Below are positions 1 through 7,864 of a DNA stretch of 22,531 bases, piece by piece. Numbering within the stretch: position 1 is the first letter of the stretch; each line of letters opens with the position of its first letter. The position numbers and the translations under genes were made by a program. The stretch comes from VRUE01 sp035707825 (GTDB taxonomy: Bacteria; Actinomycetota; Thermoleophilia; Solirubrobacterales; 70-9): contig DASSTR010000059.1 in the NCBI GenBank assembly GCA_035707825.1, forward strand, positions 1-22,531, in the 5' to 3' direction. Below the pieces are notes generated by a model. That model did not search any database. It was not told the DNA's origin and saw only the letters and a program-made list of their open reading frames with translations.

Positions 1-357
1 GTCGATCCCGAACTGAAGCAGGCGCTGGAGCAGGGCGCCTCGAAGCTCGACGAAGTGGTCGCCACCTGCGTCCCGCCCGAAGAAGAAACGCTCGAAACCG
101 AGCCCGAAGTGCTCGAAAACACGCCCGCCAAGCCCTCCAAGGACGAAGAAAAGGCGCCGGAGAAAGAAGAAAAGGAAGTCGAAAAGGAACAGAAGGAGCA
201 GGAAAAGGAAGAGGCAAAGGCCGAACCGACGGAAGAACCCACGCTTCCTCCCCAGGCCAACGGCGAAGCCAAAGGGCATGAAAAAGGGCCCGCCGGCGAA
301 GGCGAGCCCTCCGGCGGCATCGGCCCCGCCGGCAGCGTCGAAGGGGAAGGCGGCTGA
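1..357 (+). CDS. C-terminal part of an unidentified protein with a Glu/Lys-rich tail (5' truncated)
   Basis: The frame is open from the first base, so only the last 118 codons are seen. The first ~20 residues look helical (VDPELKQALEQGASKLDEVV), with one Cys before a PPEEE stretch. Then comes a long low-complexity tail rich in Glu, Lys and Pro, and a Gly/Pro-rich end. The TGA overlaps the ATG of the kinase gene by one base (TGATG), so the two are probably translationally coupled. The short helical segment loosely recalls the tail of the kinase downstream, so a second kinase or an anchored partner is possible, but nothing diagnostic is visible. Glu is mostly GAA (about 18 of 22 in the Glu-rich part), unlike the GAG-rich neighbours. 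Function unknown. Confidence 0.7.
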   Translation, partial: VDPELKQALEQGASKLDEVVATCVPPEEETLETEPEVLENTPAKPSKDEEKAPEKEEKEVEKEQKEQEKEEAKAEPTEEPTLPPQANGEAKGHEKGPAGEGEPSGGIGPAGSVEGEGG

Positions 358-1589
358 TGGCGACCGGAACGCTCTCGGACCGCTATCAGCTCGGCGACCG
401 GCTCGGCTCGGGTGGGATGTCCAACGTCTACCGGGCTATCGACCGCACCCTCGAGCGCACGGTCGCGGTCAAGGTGCTTGCCGAGCACCTCTCCGACGAC
501 GAGCGCTTTGTCGCCCGCTTCCGCCGCGAGGCCCTCGCGGTGGCCAAATTGATCCATCCCAACATCGTCCAGGTCTATGACACCGGGGTCGACGAAGGCC
601 GCCACTACATCGTCATGGAGTACGTCGAGGGCCGCTCGGGAGCCCAGGTGCTGACCCGCCAGGGCCCCCTTGACCCGGCCACGGCGGCCGAGGCGGGGAT
701 CCAGGCCTGCGCGGGGCTCGACTACGCCCACCGCCGCGGGATCATCCACCGCGACGTCAAGCCGGGCAACCTGATGATCGTCGGCGGCCCGGTGGGCGGC
801 GGCGAGATGACAGTGAAGCTGACCGACTTCGGGATCGCCCGGGCGGTCGAACAGACGCGGATCACGCAGGTCGGCTCGGTGGTCGGGACCGCCGCCTACC
901 TCGCGCCCGAGCAGGTGCGCGGCGAGGAGGCGACCCCCGCCACGGACGTCTACGCGCTCGGCGTCGTCCTCTACCAGTTCCTCACCGGCCGCCTTCCCTA
1001 TGAGGGCTCGAGCCTTGCCGAGCTCGCCGTGCGCCAGCAAAACGAGCGGCCGCTGCCGCCGAGCACCTACAACGACGAAGTGCCGGCGACGCTCGGCGGG
1101 GCCGTGCTGCGGGCGCTGGAGGGCGACCCCTCGCGCCGCTACGCAAGCGCCGACGAACTGGCCATCTCCCTCAACCTAGGCCTGCAGGGCGAGGACGTGA
1201 CGCTGCCCCTCGAGGAGGGTGAGTCGGCGACGCGGGTACTGGGCGGCGAGACGGCGACGCGGCGCCTCGACCGGACCGAGCAGACCGAGTTCCGCCCGCC
1301 GCCCTCGCAGACGCGCCGCCCGGCGCCGCGGGCGCCGCAGCCGGCCGCCCCCCCACCCCGGCGCCCGGCCCCTCCGGCGGCGGCGCGGTCGGGGCGCAGC
1401 GCCTTCTCGCGCTTCGTGCGCTTCGTGCTCGTGCTCGTCGCCCTCGTCCTGATCGCCGCCGCCGTGGCCACCGCGGTGGTCGTGACCACCGACAAGGCGT
1501 CGGGAGTGAAGGCGACGGAAGTGGCCGGCGATACGGTCGAAAAGGTCGTCGACGAGTTCAAGACTCTCGTTCAGCAGAACACCGAATAG
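357..1589 (+). CDS. Membrane-anchored Hanks-type Ser/Thr protein kinase without PASTA domains
   Basis: The kinase domain spans roughly residues 10-270 and all catalytic elements are present: Gly-rich loop LGSGGMSNVY (16-25), Lys39 in AVKV, helix-C Glu58, HRD 131-133 with Lys135 and Asn138, DFG 157-159, APE 183-185. It should phosphorylate Ser/Thr of cytoplasmic proteins. A Thr-rich segment (about 291-310, including RTEQTEF) could hold autophosphorylation or FHA-docking sites. A Pro/Arg-rich linker follows, then one membrane helix at about 354-377. Only about 33 residues lie outside, with no PASTA or other sensor, unlike PknB. The start overlaps the previous stop. It converges on tgt with 9 bp between stops and no visible terminator. 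The kinase call is secure; substrate and signal are unknown. Confidence 0.95.
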   Translation: MATGTLSDRYQLGDRLGSGGMSNVYRAIDRTLERTVAVKVLAEHLSDDERFVARFRREALAVAKLIHPNIVQVYDTGVDEGRHYIVMEYVEGRSGAQVLTRQGPLDPATAAEAGIQACAGLDYAHRRGIIHRDVKPGNLMIVGGPVGGGEMTVKLTDFGIARAVEQTRITQVGSVVGTAAYLAPEQVRGEEATPATDVYALGVVLYQFLTGRLPYEGSSLAELAVRQQNERPLPPSTYNDEVPATLGGAVLRALEGDPSRRYASADELAISLNLGLQGEDVTLPLEEGESATRVLGGETATRRLDRTEQTEFRPPPSQTRRPAPRAPQPAAPPPRRPAPPAAARSGRSAFSRFVRFVLVLVALVLIAAAVATAVVVTTDKASGVKATEVAGDTVEKVVDEFKTLVQQNTE

Positions 1590-1598
1590 CCCGACCCC

Positions 1599-2804
1599 TC
1601 ACACAGCGTCCCACGGGGGCGTTCCGCTGAGGACGGCGGCCTTGTAGCCGGCGTAGGCTCCGGCCTCGATTGCGGTGCGGGCGTGGGTGGTGAGGGCGTG
1701 CATGTAGGTGAGGTTGTGGAGGCAGAGCAGGCGGACGGCGGTCAGCTCTTCGGCGCGGGAGAGGTAGCTGATGTAGTCGCGGTCGTGGCGGCTGCAGGCC
1801 GGGCACGGGCAGCCCTCGACCAGTGGATTGCGGTCGCCGACCCAAGCCCCCTTTCTCATGTCGAGGCGGAAGCGGGTCTCGGGCTCGGGCGCGAGCGCGC
1901 TGCCGTGGCGGGCGAGGCGGGTGGGCACGGCGCAATCGAAGACGTCGAGGCCGAGCGCGATACCGGCGAGGAGGTCATCCACCTCACCGATCCCGAGCAG
2001 GTGCTTGGGCGCCTCCTCGGGCAGCAGCGGAGCGGTCATCGCCAGGACCTCTCGCATCTCGGCCTTGTCGCGGCCGAGCGTGCCGCCGATCGCCAGCCCG
2101 TCGACGGCGGCCTCGGAGACCGCCTGCGCGGATTCCCGCCGCAGCTCCTCGTAGACGCCGCCCTGGACGATCCCGAAGACCGCCTGGCGCGTCGGGCCCT
2201 CGGCGTCGTGCCAGCGCAGACAGCGGTCCAGCCAGCGGTGGGTCCGCTCCATCGAGCGGGCCGTGTAGTCGCGGTCGGCGTGGTAGGGCGTGCACTCGTC
2301 GAAGACGAGCGCGATGTCGGAGCCGAGCGCGGCCTGCACCTGCATCGAGACCTCAGGCGAGATGAAGAGCTCGGCGCCGTCGCGATAGGAGCGGAAGCGC
2401 ACGCCCTTCTCGCCGATCTCGAGCACGGCGCTGCTCTCGCGACTGGGCCGGCCGCTTCCCTTCACCTCGTTGGCCACGCCTCCATGGGCGAGCGAGAAGA
2501 CCTGGAAGCCGCCGGAGTCGGTGATCAGCGCCCGCTCCCAGCCCATGAAGCCGCGCAGGCCGCGAGCCTCGGCGATCCGCTTCGGCCCCGGCGAGACGAA
2601 GAGGTGGTAGGTGTTGCCGAGGATCAGCTCGTAGCCGAGCTCGGCGACCTCGCGCGATTCTAAGCCCCGCACCGTGCCCTTGGTCGCCAGCGGGATGAAG
2701 GCCGGTGTGCGGATCGGCCCGTGAGCGGTGTGCAGGACGCCCGCGCGGGCCATCCCGTCGCGGGCGTCGATCTCGAACTTGAGCCGCTCGGGCGCGCTAC
2801 GCAT
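1599..2804 (-). CDS. tgt: tRNA-guanine transglycosylase (queuosine pathway)
   Basis: This enzyme swaps the guanine at tRNA position 34 for preQ1, an early step of queuosine synthesis. Visible signatures are the general acid/base Asp96 in DSGGFQVFS, nucleophile Asp290 in FDCAVPTR, and the zinc site Cys332, Cys334, Cys337 and His363. Length (401) is slightly above the usual ~370-390. Compared with the E. coli enzyme as recalled, about 19 extra residues sit at ~106-130, and the base-pocket loop GGLAVGEP is replaced by the shorter GGTLGRD (240-246). It lies 20 bp downstream of gpmI on the same strand. There is no good Shine-Dalgarno; a TACGCT hexamer 6 nt before the ATG suggests it also has its own leaderless promoter. 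Confidence 0.95.
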   Translation of the reverse strand: MRSAPERLKFEIDARDGMARAGVLHTAHGPIRTPAFIPLATKGTVRGLESREVAELGYELILGNTYHLFVSPGPKRIAEARGLRGFMGWERALITDSGGFQVFSLAHGGVANEVKGSGRPSRESSAVLEIGEKGVRFRSYRDGAELFISPEVSMQVQAALGSDIALVFDECTPYHADRDYTARSMERTHRWLDRCLRWHDAEGPTRQAVFGIVQGGVYEELRRESAQAVSEAAVDGLAIGGTLGRDKAEMREVLAMTAPLLPEEAPKHLLGIGEVDDLLAGIALGLDVFDCAVPTRLARHGSALAPEPETRFRLDMRKGAWVGDRNPLVEGCPCPACSRHDRDYISYLSRAEELTAVRLLCLHNLTYMHALTTHARTAIEAGAYAGYKAAVLSGTPPWDAV

Positions 2805-2810
2805 GCCCGC

Positions 2811-2816
2811 AGCGTA
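2811..2816 (-). promoter_or_regulatory. Candidate -10 element for leaderless tgt transcript
   Basis: On the minus strand TACGCT ends 6 nt before the tgt ATG, and the gap GCGGGC has no useful Shine-Dalgarno. Transcription would start at or next to the ATG. No convincing -35 is seen (GTGACG, spacer 19, at best). Confidence 0.35.
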
Positions 2817-2824
2817 TGAGTGGA

Positions 2825-4369
2825 CTAATCCCCCGCGTCACCAGCGTCCGCGGCAGAGCGCGCGACCAGGGAGCTGCCGGTCATCGCCTCCGGCTTGGGA
2901 ATGCCGAGCAGCTCGAGGACCGTCGGGGCCACGTCGGCGAGGATGCCGCCCGGCCGCAGCTCGATCCCCTCCGCGGTGACGATCACCGGAACCGGGTTGA
3001 GGGAGTGGGCGGTGTTCGGCGAGCCGTCGGGCTCGAGCATGTGGTCGCAGTTGCCGTGATCGGCGGTGATCAGGCAGACGCCGCCCGATTTCTCCACCGC
3101 CGCGACGACGTCCCCGAGGCAGGCGTCGACCGTCTCCAACGCCTTCACGGCCGCCGGGATGACACCGGTGTGCCCGACCATGTCGGGGTTGGCGAAGTTG
3201 ATGATCCCGAACCTGTAGCCGCCCTCGGACCAGCGCGAGACGAAGGCGTCGGCGGCGGCGCGGGCGCTCATCTCCGGCTTCTCGTCGTAGGTCGGAACGT
3301 CGCGCGGGGACTCGACCAGGCAGCGTTCCTCCCCCTCCCACTCCTGCTCGCGGCCGCCGTTGAAGAAGTAGGTGACGTGCGCGTACTTCTCCGTCTCGGC
3401 GACGTGGAGCTGTTGGCCCCCGGCCTCGCTGATCACTTCGGCGAGGGTGGTCTTCGGGCGCGCCTCCGGGAAGGCGACCGGATAGGGCCAGCCCTTGCGG
3501 TACTCGGTCATCGTCGTGAGGTCGAGGATCGGGCCGCCGGAGCGGGAGAACTCGTCGAAATCGGGCTCGCCCAGCGCCATCGTCATCTGGCGCGCCCGGT
3601 CGGGCCGGAAGTTGATGAAGATCGCGACATCGCCGTCAGCGACCCCGTCGTAATCGCCGATCACGGTCGGCTTCACGAACTCGTCGGTCTCTTCGCGCTC
3701 GTATGAGGCGTCGATCGCCTCCTCGGCGCTCGCCGCGTGCAGGCCGCGCCCGTGCACGATCGCGTCGTAGGCGAGCTTCGTCCGCTCCCAGCGGGTGTCG
3801 CGGTCCATCGCGTAGTAGCGGCCGCTGACGGTGGCGACGCGACCGGCGTGGCGGAGCCAGCGCTCGAGCTCGCCCAGATAGCCGCGGCCGCCGTGCGGCA
3901 GCGTGTCGCGGCCGTCGGTGAAGGCGTGGAAGACCACGTCGGGAACGCCCTCCTGCGAGGCGAGCTCGATCGTCGCCTCGATGTGCTCCCAGCCGGAGTG
4001 GACGCCGCCGTCGGAGACCAAGCCGAGCAGGTGCAGGCGGCCGCGGGGGCTCTGGCGAGCGCGCTCGCAGGCTGCCCTCAGGGCCTCGTTCTCGAAGAAG
4101 CTGCCGTCTGCGATCGCCTCGTCGATGCGAGCCAGGTCCTGCTTGACGATCGCCCCGGCGCCCAGGTTCAGGTGCCCGACCTCGGAGTTGCCCATCTGCC
4201 CGTCCGGCAGGCCCACGTCGCGGCCCTGCGCCGAGAGCTGGGTGTGGGGGTACCGCTCCCAGAGGCGATCGAAGACCGGCGTCTCAGCCAGGGAGACCGC
4301 GTTGCCGGGACCGGGATCCGCAAGCCCCCAGCCGTCGAGGATCACCAGCGCCAGGGACGGCACGGTCAT
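2825..4369 (-). CDS. gpmI: 2,3-bisphosphoglycerate-independent phosphoglycerate mutase
   Basis: Interconverts 3- and 2-phosphoglycerate in the cytoplasm using a phosphoserine intermediate and two Mn ions. The alkaline-phosphatase-type core shows metal ligand Asp12 in LDGWG, nucleophile Ser62 in GQMGNSEVGH, substrate loop TDGRDT, and C-terminal metal sites in PDMVGHTG and ADHGNCDH. At 514 residues it is full length for the family. It sits 28 bp after tpiA and 20 bp before tgt, completing a gap-pgk-tpiA-gpmI series in pathway order. Many actinobacteria use the unrelated cofactor-dependent enzyme instead, so this gene is a useful taxonomic hint. The ATG is supported by the conserved N-terminal strand starting directly after it. 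Confidence 0.97.
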   Translation of the reverse strand: MTVPSLALVILDGWGLADPGPGNAVSLAETPVFDRLWERYPHTQLSAQGRDVGLPDGQMGNSEVGHLNLGAGAIVKQDLARIDEAIADGSFFENEALRAACERARQSPRGRLHLLGLVSDGGVHSGWEHIEATIELASQEGVPDVVFHAFTDGRDTLPHGGRGYLGELERWLRHAGRVATVSGRYYAMDRDTRWERTKLAYDAIVHGRGLHAASAEEAIDASYEREETDEFVKPTVIGDYDGVADGDVAIFINFRPDRARQMTMALGEPDFDEFSRSGGPILDLTTMTEYRKGWPYPVAFPEARPKTTLAEVISEAGGQQLHVAETEKYAHVTYFFNGGREQEWEGEERCLVESPRDVPTYDEKPEMSARAAADAFVSRWSEGGYRFGIINFANPDMVGHTGVIPAAVKALETVDACLGDVVAAVEKSGGVCLITADHGNCDHMLEPDGSPNTAHSLNPVPVIVTAEGIELRPGGILADVAPTVLELLGIPKPEAMTGSSLVARSAADAGDAGD

Positions 4370-4397
4370 GACGAGACCCAGGCGTCACCAGGCGGGG

Positions 4398-5147
4398 TCA
4401 TGCGGCTTCGACGATCGCCGCGAAGTCGCCGGGGTCAAGGCTCGCGCCGCCGACCAGGGCGCCGTCGATGTCGGCCTGGGCCAGCAGCTCGGCGGCGTTT
4501 CCTGGCTTCACCGAGCCGCCGTAGAGGATCCTCACCGCGTCAGCCGCGGCACCGTGCTCGCGCAGGACGTCGCGGATGAAAGCGATCGTCTCCTGCGCCT
4601 GCTCGGGCGTCGCCGTGCGGCCGGTGCCGATCGCCCAGATCGGCTCGTAGGCGATCACCACCTCGGCGATACGGGCGGAGTCGACGGCGGCGAGGTCGGC
4701 CTGCAGCTGGGCGGTCAGAACGGACTCCGTCTGGCCGGCGTCGCGAGCCTCCTCGCTCTCGCCGACGCAGAGGATCGGCTCCAGCCCGGCGGCGAGCGCG
4801 GCCGGGACCTTGCGGGCGAGCGCCTCGTCGGTCTCTCCGAAGTACTGGCGGCGCTCGGAGTGGCCGAGGACGACCGCCTCGACGTCGAGCTCGGCCAGCA
4901 TCGGAGCCGAGATCTCACCCGTGAAGGCCCCGGAGTCCTCCTCGTGCATGTTCTGGGCGGCCACCTTGACCGCGGTCCCGTAGCGGCGCTCGACCACCGC
5001 CGTCAGCGCCGTGAACGGCGGGCAAATCACCACGTCGTGCTGGGTCGCGGCGATCTTCGGCAGCAGCGCGTCGACGAACGCGGCGGCTTCGGCCACGGTC
5101 TTGTGCATCTTCCAGTTGGCCGCGATGTAGGGGGTGCGCTCAGGCAT
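4398..5147 (-). CDS. tpiA: Triosephosphate isomerase
   Basis: Interconverts dihydroxyacetone phosphate and glyceraldehyde 3-phosphate. All catalytic residues are in place: Asn11 and Lys13 in AANWKMHK, His96 in LGHSERR, Glu168 in AYEPIWAIGTG, the mobile loop 6, and the phosphate-binding LYGGSVKPGN near residue 210. At 249 residues it is a normal-length single-domain TIM barrel. Its ATG lies inside the end of pgk (ATGCCTGA, 8-bp overlap), and a GGAGG lies about 9 nt upstream within pgk, so it is co-transcribed and probably translationally coupled. The secG gene that often follows tpiA in actinobacteria is absent; gpmI follows instead. Confidence 0.97.
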   Translation of the reverse strand: MPERTPYIAANWKMHKTVAEAAAFVDALLPKIAATQHDVVICPPFTALTAVVERRYGTAVKVAAQNMHEEDSGAFTGEISAPMLAELDVEAVVLGHSERRQYFGETDEALARKVPAALAAGLEPILCVGESEEARDAGQTESVLTAQLQADLAAVDSARIAEVVIAYEPIWAIGTGRTATPEQAQETIAFIRDVLREHGAAADAVRILYGGSVKPGNAAELLAQADIDGALVGGASLDPGDFAAIVEAA

Positions 5148-6378
5148 CTTGAAGGGCCTCCACGCCGGGCAGTCTCTTTCCCTCCAGCAGCTCCAACGAT
5201 GCTCCTCCTCCGGTTGAGAGCCAATCTACTTTCTCGCCGAGGCCGAACTGCTGCAGGGCGGCCACCGAGTCGCCGCCGCCGACCACCGTGGTCCCCGGCG
5301 CCCCGGCTACGGCCTCGGCCACGGTTCGCGTGCCGGAGGCGAAGGGCTCCAGCTCAAAAGCGCCCATCGGGCCGTTCCATAGCACCGTGCCCGCCGCCGC
5401 GATCGCCTCGGCGTAGGCGGCGGCGCTGCGCGGGCCGATGTCGAGGCCCATCCAGCCGTCCGGCACCTCGACGCCGTCGCTCTCGCGGCACTCGGTGCCG
5501 GCGTCGAACTCCTCGCCCAGCACCAGGTCGACCGGCAGGCTCAGCTCGCAGCTCGATTCGCCCGCCCGCTCGAGCGCCTCGGCCGCCAGCTTCACGCCCT
5601 CCTCCTCGACCAGCGAGTTCCCGGTCGAGATGCCCTGGGCGCGGAAGAAGCTGAAGCACATCGCACCGCCGATCAGGATCCGGTCCGCCAGCTCGAGAAA
5701 GCGATCGATGACGCCGATCTTGTCGGAGACCTTGGCGCCGCCGAGCACGACCACCAGCGGCCGCCGCGGCGACTCAACCACGCGGCCGAGCTCGGTCAGC
5801 TCTCGCTCGAGCAGCAGCCCCGCGTAGCCGGGCAGGTGGTGGGCCACCCCCTCTGTGCTGGCGTGGGCCCGGTGGGCGGCTCCGAAGGCGTCGTTGACGT
5901 AGAGGTCGGCGAGCTCGGACAGCGCCACCGCGAGCCTGGGGTCGTTCTCGGTCTCGCCGGGGTCGAAGCGCACGTTCTCGAGCATCAGCACCTCGCCGGG
6001 CTCGAGCCTGGCCGCCGCCTCCTCGACCTCCTCGCCGGTCACGGCCGGTGCCTGCTTGACCTCGATGCCGAGCAGCTCGCCGAGCCGCTCGGCCACCGGC
6101 CGCAGCGAAAGCGCCGGATCGACCTTCCCCTTGGGGCGGCCCAGATGGGCGACGAGGATCGTCGCCGCACCGCGCTCGCGCAGCAGCTCGATCGTCGGCA
6201 GCGCGGCGCGGATGCGCGTGTCATCCGCAACCGTCAACCGCGACTCCCCATCCCCCGGCGAAGGCGCCGGGGCCAAGGGCACGTTGAAGTCGACCCGCAC
6301 CAGCACTCGCTTGCCCGTGACGTCGGCGTCGCGGACGCTTGCCTTGGAAAACCCGGAGCCTCGCGCGTCAACCGTCAC
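5140..6378 (-). CDS. pgk: Phosphoglycerate kinase with a short N-terminal insertion
   Basis: Transfers phosphate from 1,3-bisphosphoglycerate to ADP. Family motifs are complete: RVDFNVPL near residue 28, HLGRPKG, GGAKVSDKIGVI at the hinge, WNGPMGAFE, and the nucleotide site GGGDSVAAL followed by STGGGASLE. Length is 412. The start is GTG, preceded by GGAG five nt upstream. Between NVP and DDTRI there are about 10 residues more than the usual spacing, a Pro/Ala/Gly-rich stretch (about 36-47) whose DNA holds a perfect 8-bp stem. The insertion is in frame and lies on a surface loop, so activity is probably kept. The stop overlaps the tpiA start. Confidence 0.97.
   Translation of the reverse strand: MTVDARGSGFSKASVRDADVTGKRVLVRVDFNVPLAPAPSPGDGESRLTVADDTRIRAALPTIELLRERGAATILVAHLGRPKGKVDPALSLRPVAERLGELLGIEVKQAPAVTGEEVEEAAARLEPGEVLMLENVRFDPGETENDPRLAVALSELADLYVNDAFGAAHRAHASTEGVAHHLPGYAGLLLERELTELGRVVESPRRPLVVVLGGAKVSDKIGVIDRFLELADRILIGGAMCFSFFRAQGISTGNSLVEEEGVKLAAEALERAGESSCELSLPVDLVLGEEFDAGTECRESDGVEVPDGWMGLDIGPRSAAAYAEAIAAAGTVLWNGPMGAFELEPFASGTRTVAEAVAGAPGTTVVGGGDSVAALQQFGLGEKVDWLSTGGGASLELLEGKRLPGVEALQDA
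6253..6272. repeat. Perfect 8-bp stem, 4-nt loop inside pgk insertion
   Basis: CCCCGGCG (6253-6260) pairs with CGCCGGGG (6265-6272) around AAGG. It falls exactly within the DNA coding for the extra Pro/Ala residues of Pgk and is not needed by the protein fold. Confidence 0.7.
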
Positions 6379-6430
6379 GTGATCTCCGGGTGCTCAAGTC
6401 CGTGGCGAGCGGCGTGCGAGGTTCTTGTCC

Positions 6431-7432
6431 TCAGAGGACCTTGCCGGCAAGCTCGACGCAGCGGTTGGAGTAACCCCACTCGTTGTCGTACCAGGCGATC
6501 GTCTTGACCATGCGGCCATCGCCGATCACCATCGTCGACTTGCCGTCGACGATCGAGGAGTGCGGGTCGCCGACGATGTCGGTGGAGACGATCGGGTCCT
6601 CGGTGTAGGAGAGGATCCCCTTCATCGGCCCCTCGGCGGCGGCCCTCAGGGCCTCGTTCACCTGCGCGGGCTCGAGCGGATTCGGGGTTGTGAAAACGAG
6701 GTCGACGGCGGAGCCCGTCGGGACCGGGGCGCGCATCGAGAAGCCGTTCAGCTTCCCGTTCAGCTCCGGCAGGACCAGGCCGACCGCCTTGGCGGCGCCG
6801 GTCGTGGTCGGGATCAGGTTGAGCGCCGCGGCCCGCGAACGGCGCGGGTCCTTGTGTGGCATGTCCTGCAGGCGCTGGTCGGCGGTGTAGGCGTGGATCG
6901 TGGTCATCAGGCCCTGCTCGATCCCGAACGCCTCGTGCAGGACCTTGGCGAGGGGGGCCAGGCAATTGGTCGTACAGGACGCATTGGAGATGACGTGGTG
7001 GCTCTCGCGGTCGTAGGTGTCGAAGTTGACTCCGAGCGCCACGGTCACGTCGGGCTCCTTGGCGGGAGCCGAGATGATCACCTTCTTGGCGCCGGCGTCG
7101 AGGTGTTTGGCGGCGTCGGCACGGGCGGTGAAGAAGCCGGTCGACTCGATCACGACGTCGACTCCGAGGTCGCCCCAGGGCAGGGCGGCGGGATCGCGCT
7201 CGGAGAGCACCTTCAGCTCCTTGCCGTCGACTGAGATCGTGTCTCCGTCGAGGCTCACCTCGCCGGGGAAGCGGCCGAGGATCGAGTCGTACTTGAGCAG
7301 GTGGGCGAGCGTCTCTGGGTCGGTGAGGTCGTTGACCGCGACGAAATCGAGGTCGGCCCCCGCCGCCTGCGCCGCGCGGAAGACGTTGCGTCCGATGCGT
7401 CCGAAGCCGTTGATTCCGACCTTCACAGCCAT
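6431..7432 (-). CDS. gap: Glyceraldehyde-3-phosphate dehydrogenase, type I, NAD-dependent
   Basis: Oxidises glyceraldehyde 3-phosphate to 1,3-bisphosphoglycerate. The Rossmann motif GINGFGRIGR is at 6-15, Asp35 in VNDLTD points to NAD rather than NADP, and the catalytic pair is Cys153 in SNASCTTNCLAP and His180. Length 333 is standard. It is the first gene of the glycolytic series, with 52 bp to pgk and 64 bp from the VOC gene upstream. A strong Shine-Dalgarno (AGGAGGG at 7442-7448, 9 nt before ATG) fits a highly translated gene. The 64-bp upstream gap is the likely site of an operon promoter, though no clear -35/-10 pair was found. Confidence 0.97.
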   Translation of the reverse strand: MAVKVGINGFGRIGRNVFRAAQAAGADLDFVAVNDLTDPETLAHLLKYDSILGRFPGEVSLDGDTISVDGKELKVLSERDPAALPWGDLGVDVVIESTGFFTARADAAKHLDAGAKKVIISAPAKEPDVTVALGVNFDTYDRESHHVISNASCTTNCLAPLAKVLHEAFGIEQGLMTTIHAYTADQRLQDMPHKDPRRSRAAALNLIPTTTGAAKAVGLVLPELNGKLNGFSMRAPVPTGSAVDLVFTTPNPLEPAQVNEALRAAAEGPMKGILSYTEDPIVSTDIVGDPHSSIVDGKSTMVIGDGRMVKTIAWYDNEWGYSNRCVELAGKVL

Positions 7433-7441
7433 GAAGTCAAA

Positions 7442-7453
7442 CCCTCCTAGGAG
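7442..7453 (-). promoter_or_regulatory. Strong ribosome binding site of gap inside a palindrome
   Basis: AGGAGGG (7442-7448) lies 9 nt before the gap ATG. It overlaps a perfect 10-bp palindrome CTCCTAGGAG (7444-7453), so the site could partly self-pair or bind a dimeric regulator. The second idea is only inference. Confidence 0.6.
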
Positions 7454-7496
7454 TCGTTGTCTAAATCGATGTTATGTACCGACGCCCACCGGCGGC

Positions 7497-7859
7497 TCAG
7501 TCCGAGCCGACGGTCACCTCGATCTCGTACCCGTCGGGATCCTGCAGGAACGCCGAGTAGGAACCGGAGCCGTGCGATCGCCGTTCGCCGGGCTCGGCGA
7601 CGCTCTTGCCCCCGGCGCGGACACCCGCCTCCCAGGCGGCCTTGACGGCGACGATGCCGAGGCCCGAGAAGCTCAGCAGCCCGAACCCCGGGCTGGCGCC
7701 GTGCTGGTTGGAGATGAAGAAAACCGGTTTGGCGATGCCCCAGCCGATCGTCCCGTCCTGCTCGAAATGGCGCCGCCAGCCAAGGGGCGCGAGCAGCGCG
7801 TCGTAGAAGGAGGCGCTCGGCTCGAGGTTCGAGACCTCCAGAAGGACGTGGTGGAGCAT
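7497..7859 (-). CDS. VOC superfamily protein (glyoxalase/bleomycin-resistance fold)
   Basis: A 120-residue single-module VOC protein: N-terminal strand MLHHVLLEVSNLEPSASFYD, a central GFGLLSFSG strand, and the closing motif FLQDPDGYEIEV. Candidate metal ligands are His4 and Glu114, but the usual mid-domain His (as in HIAF) is replaced by Leu near residue 62, so the metal site may be incomplete or use another ligand. Homologues include lyases, dioxygenases and drug-binding proteins; substrate cannot be told. It sits between the ABC-2 exporter and gap on the same strand, 45 bp after the permease. The upstream DNA holds a 9-bp direct repeat with an 11-bp period. Confidence 0.85.
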   Translation of the reverse strand: MLHHVLLEVSNLEPSASFYDALLAPLGWRRHFEQDGTIGWGIAKPVFFISNQHGASPGFGLLSFSGLGIVAVKAAWEAGVRAGGKSVAEPGERRSHGSGSYSAFLQDPDGYEIEVTVGSD

Positions 7860-7864
7860 GGGAC

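Noticed and set aside
1590..1598. Terminator between the convergent kinase and tgt genes
   Set aside because: Only 9 bp separate the stops and no stem is visible there.
3903..5654. 583-codon plus-strand open frame opposite gpmI, tpiA and pgk
   Set aside because: It runs antisense across three certain glycolytic genes and has Arg/Ser/Pro-rich shadow composition typical of high-G+C DNA.
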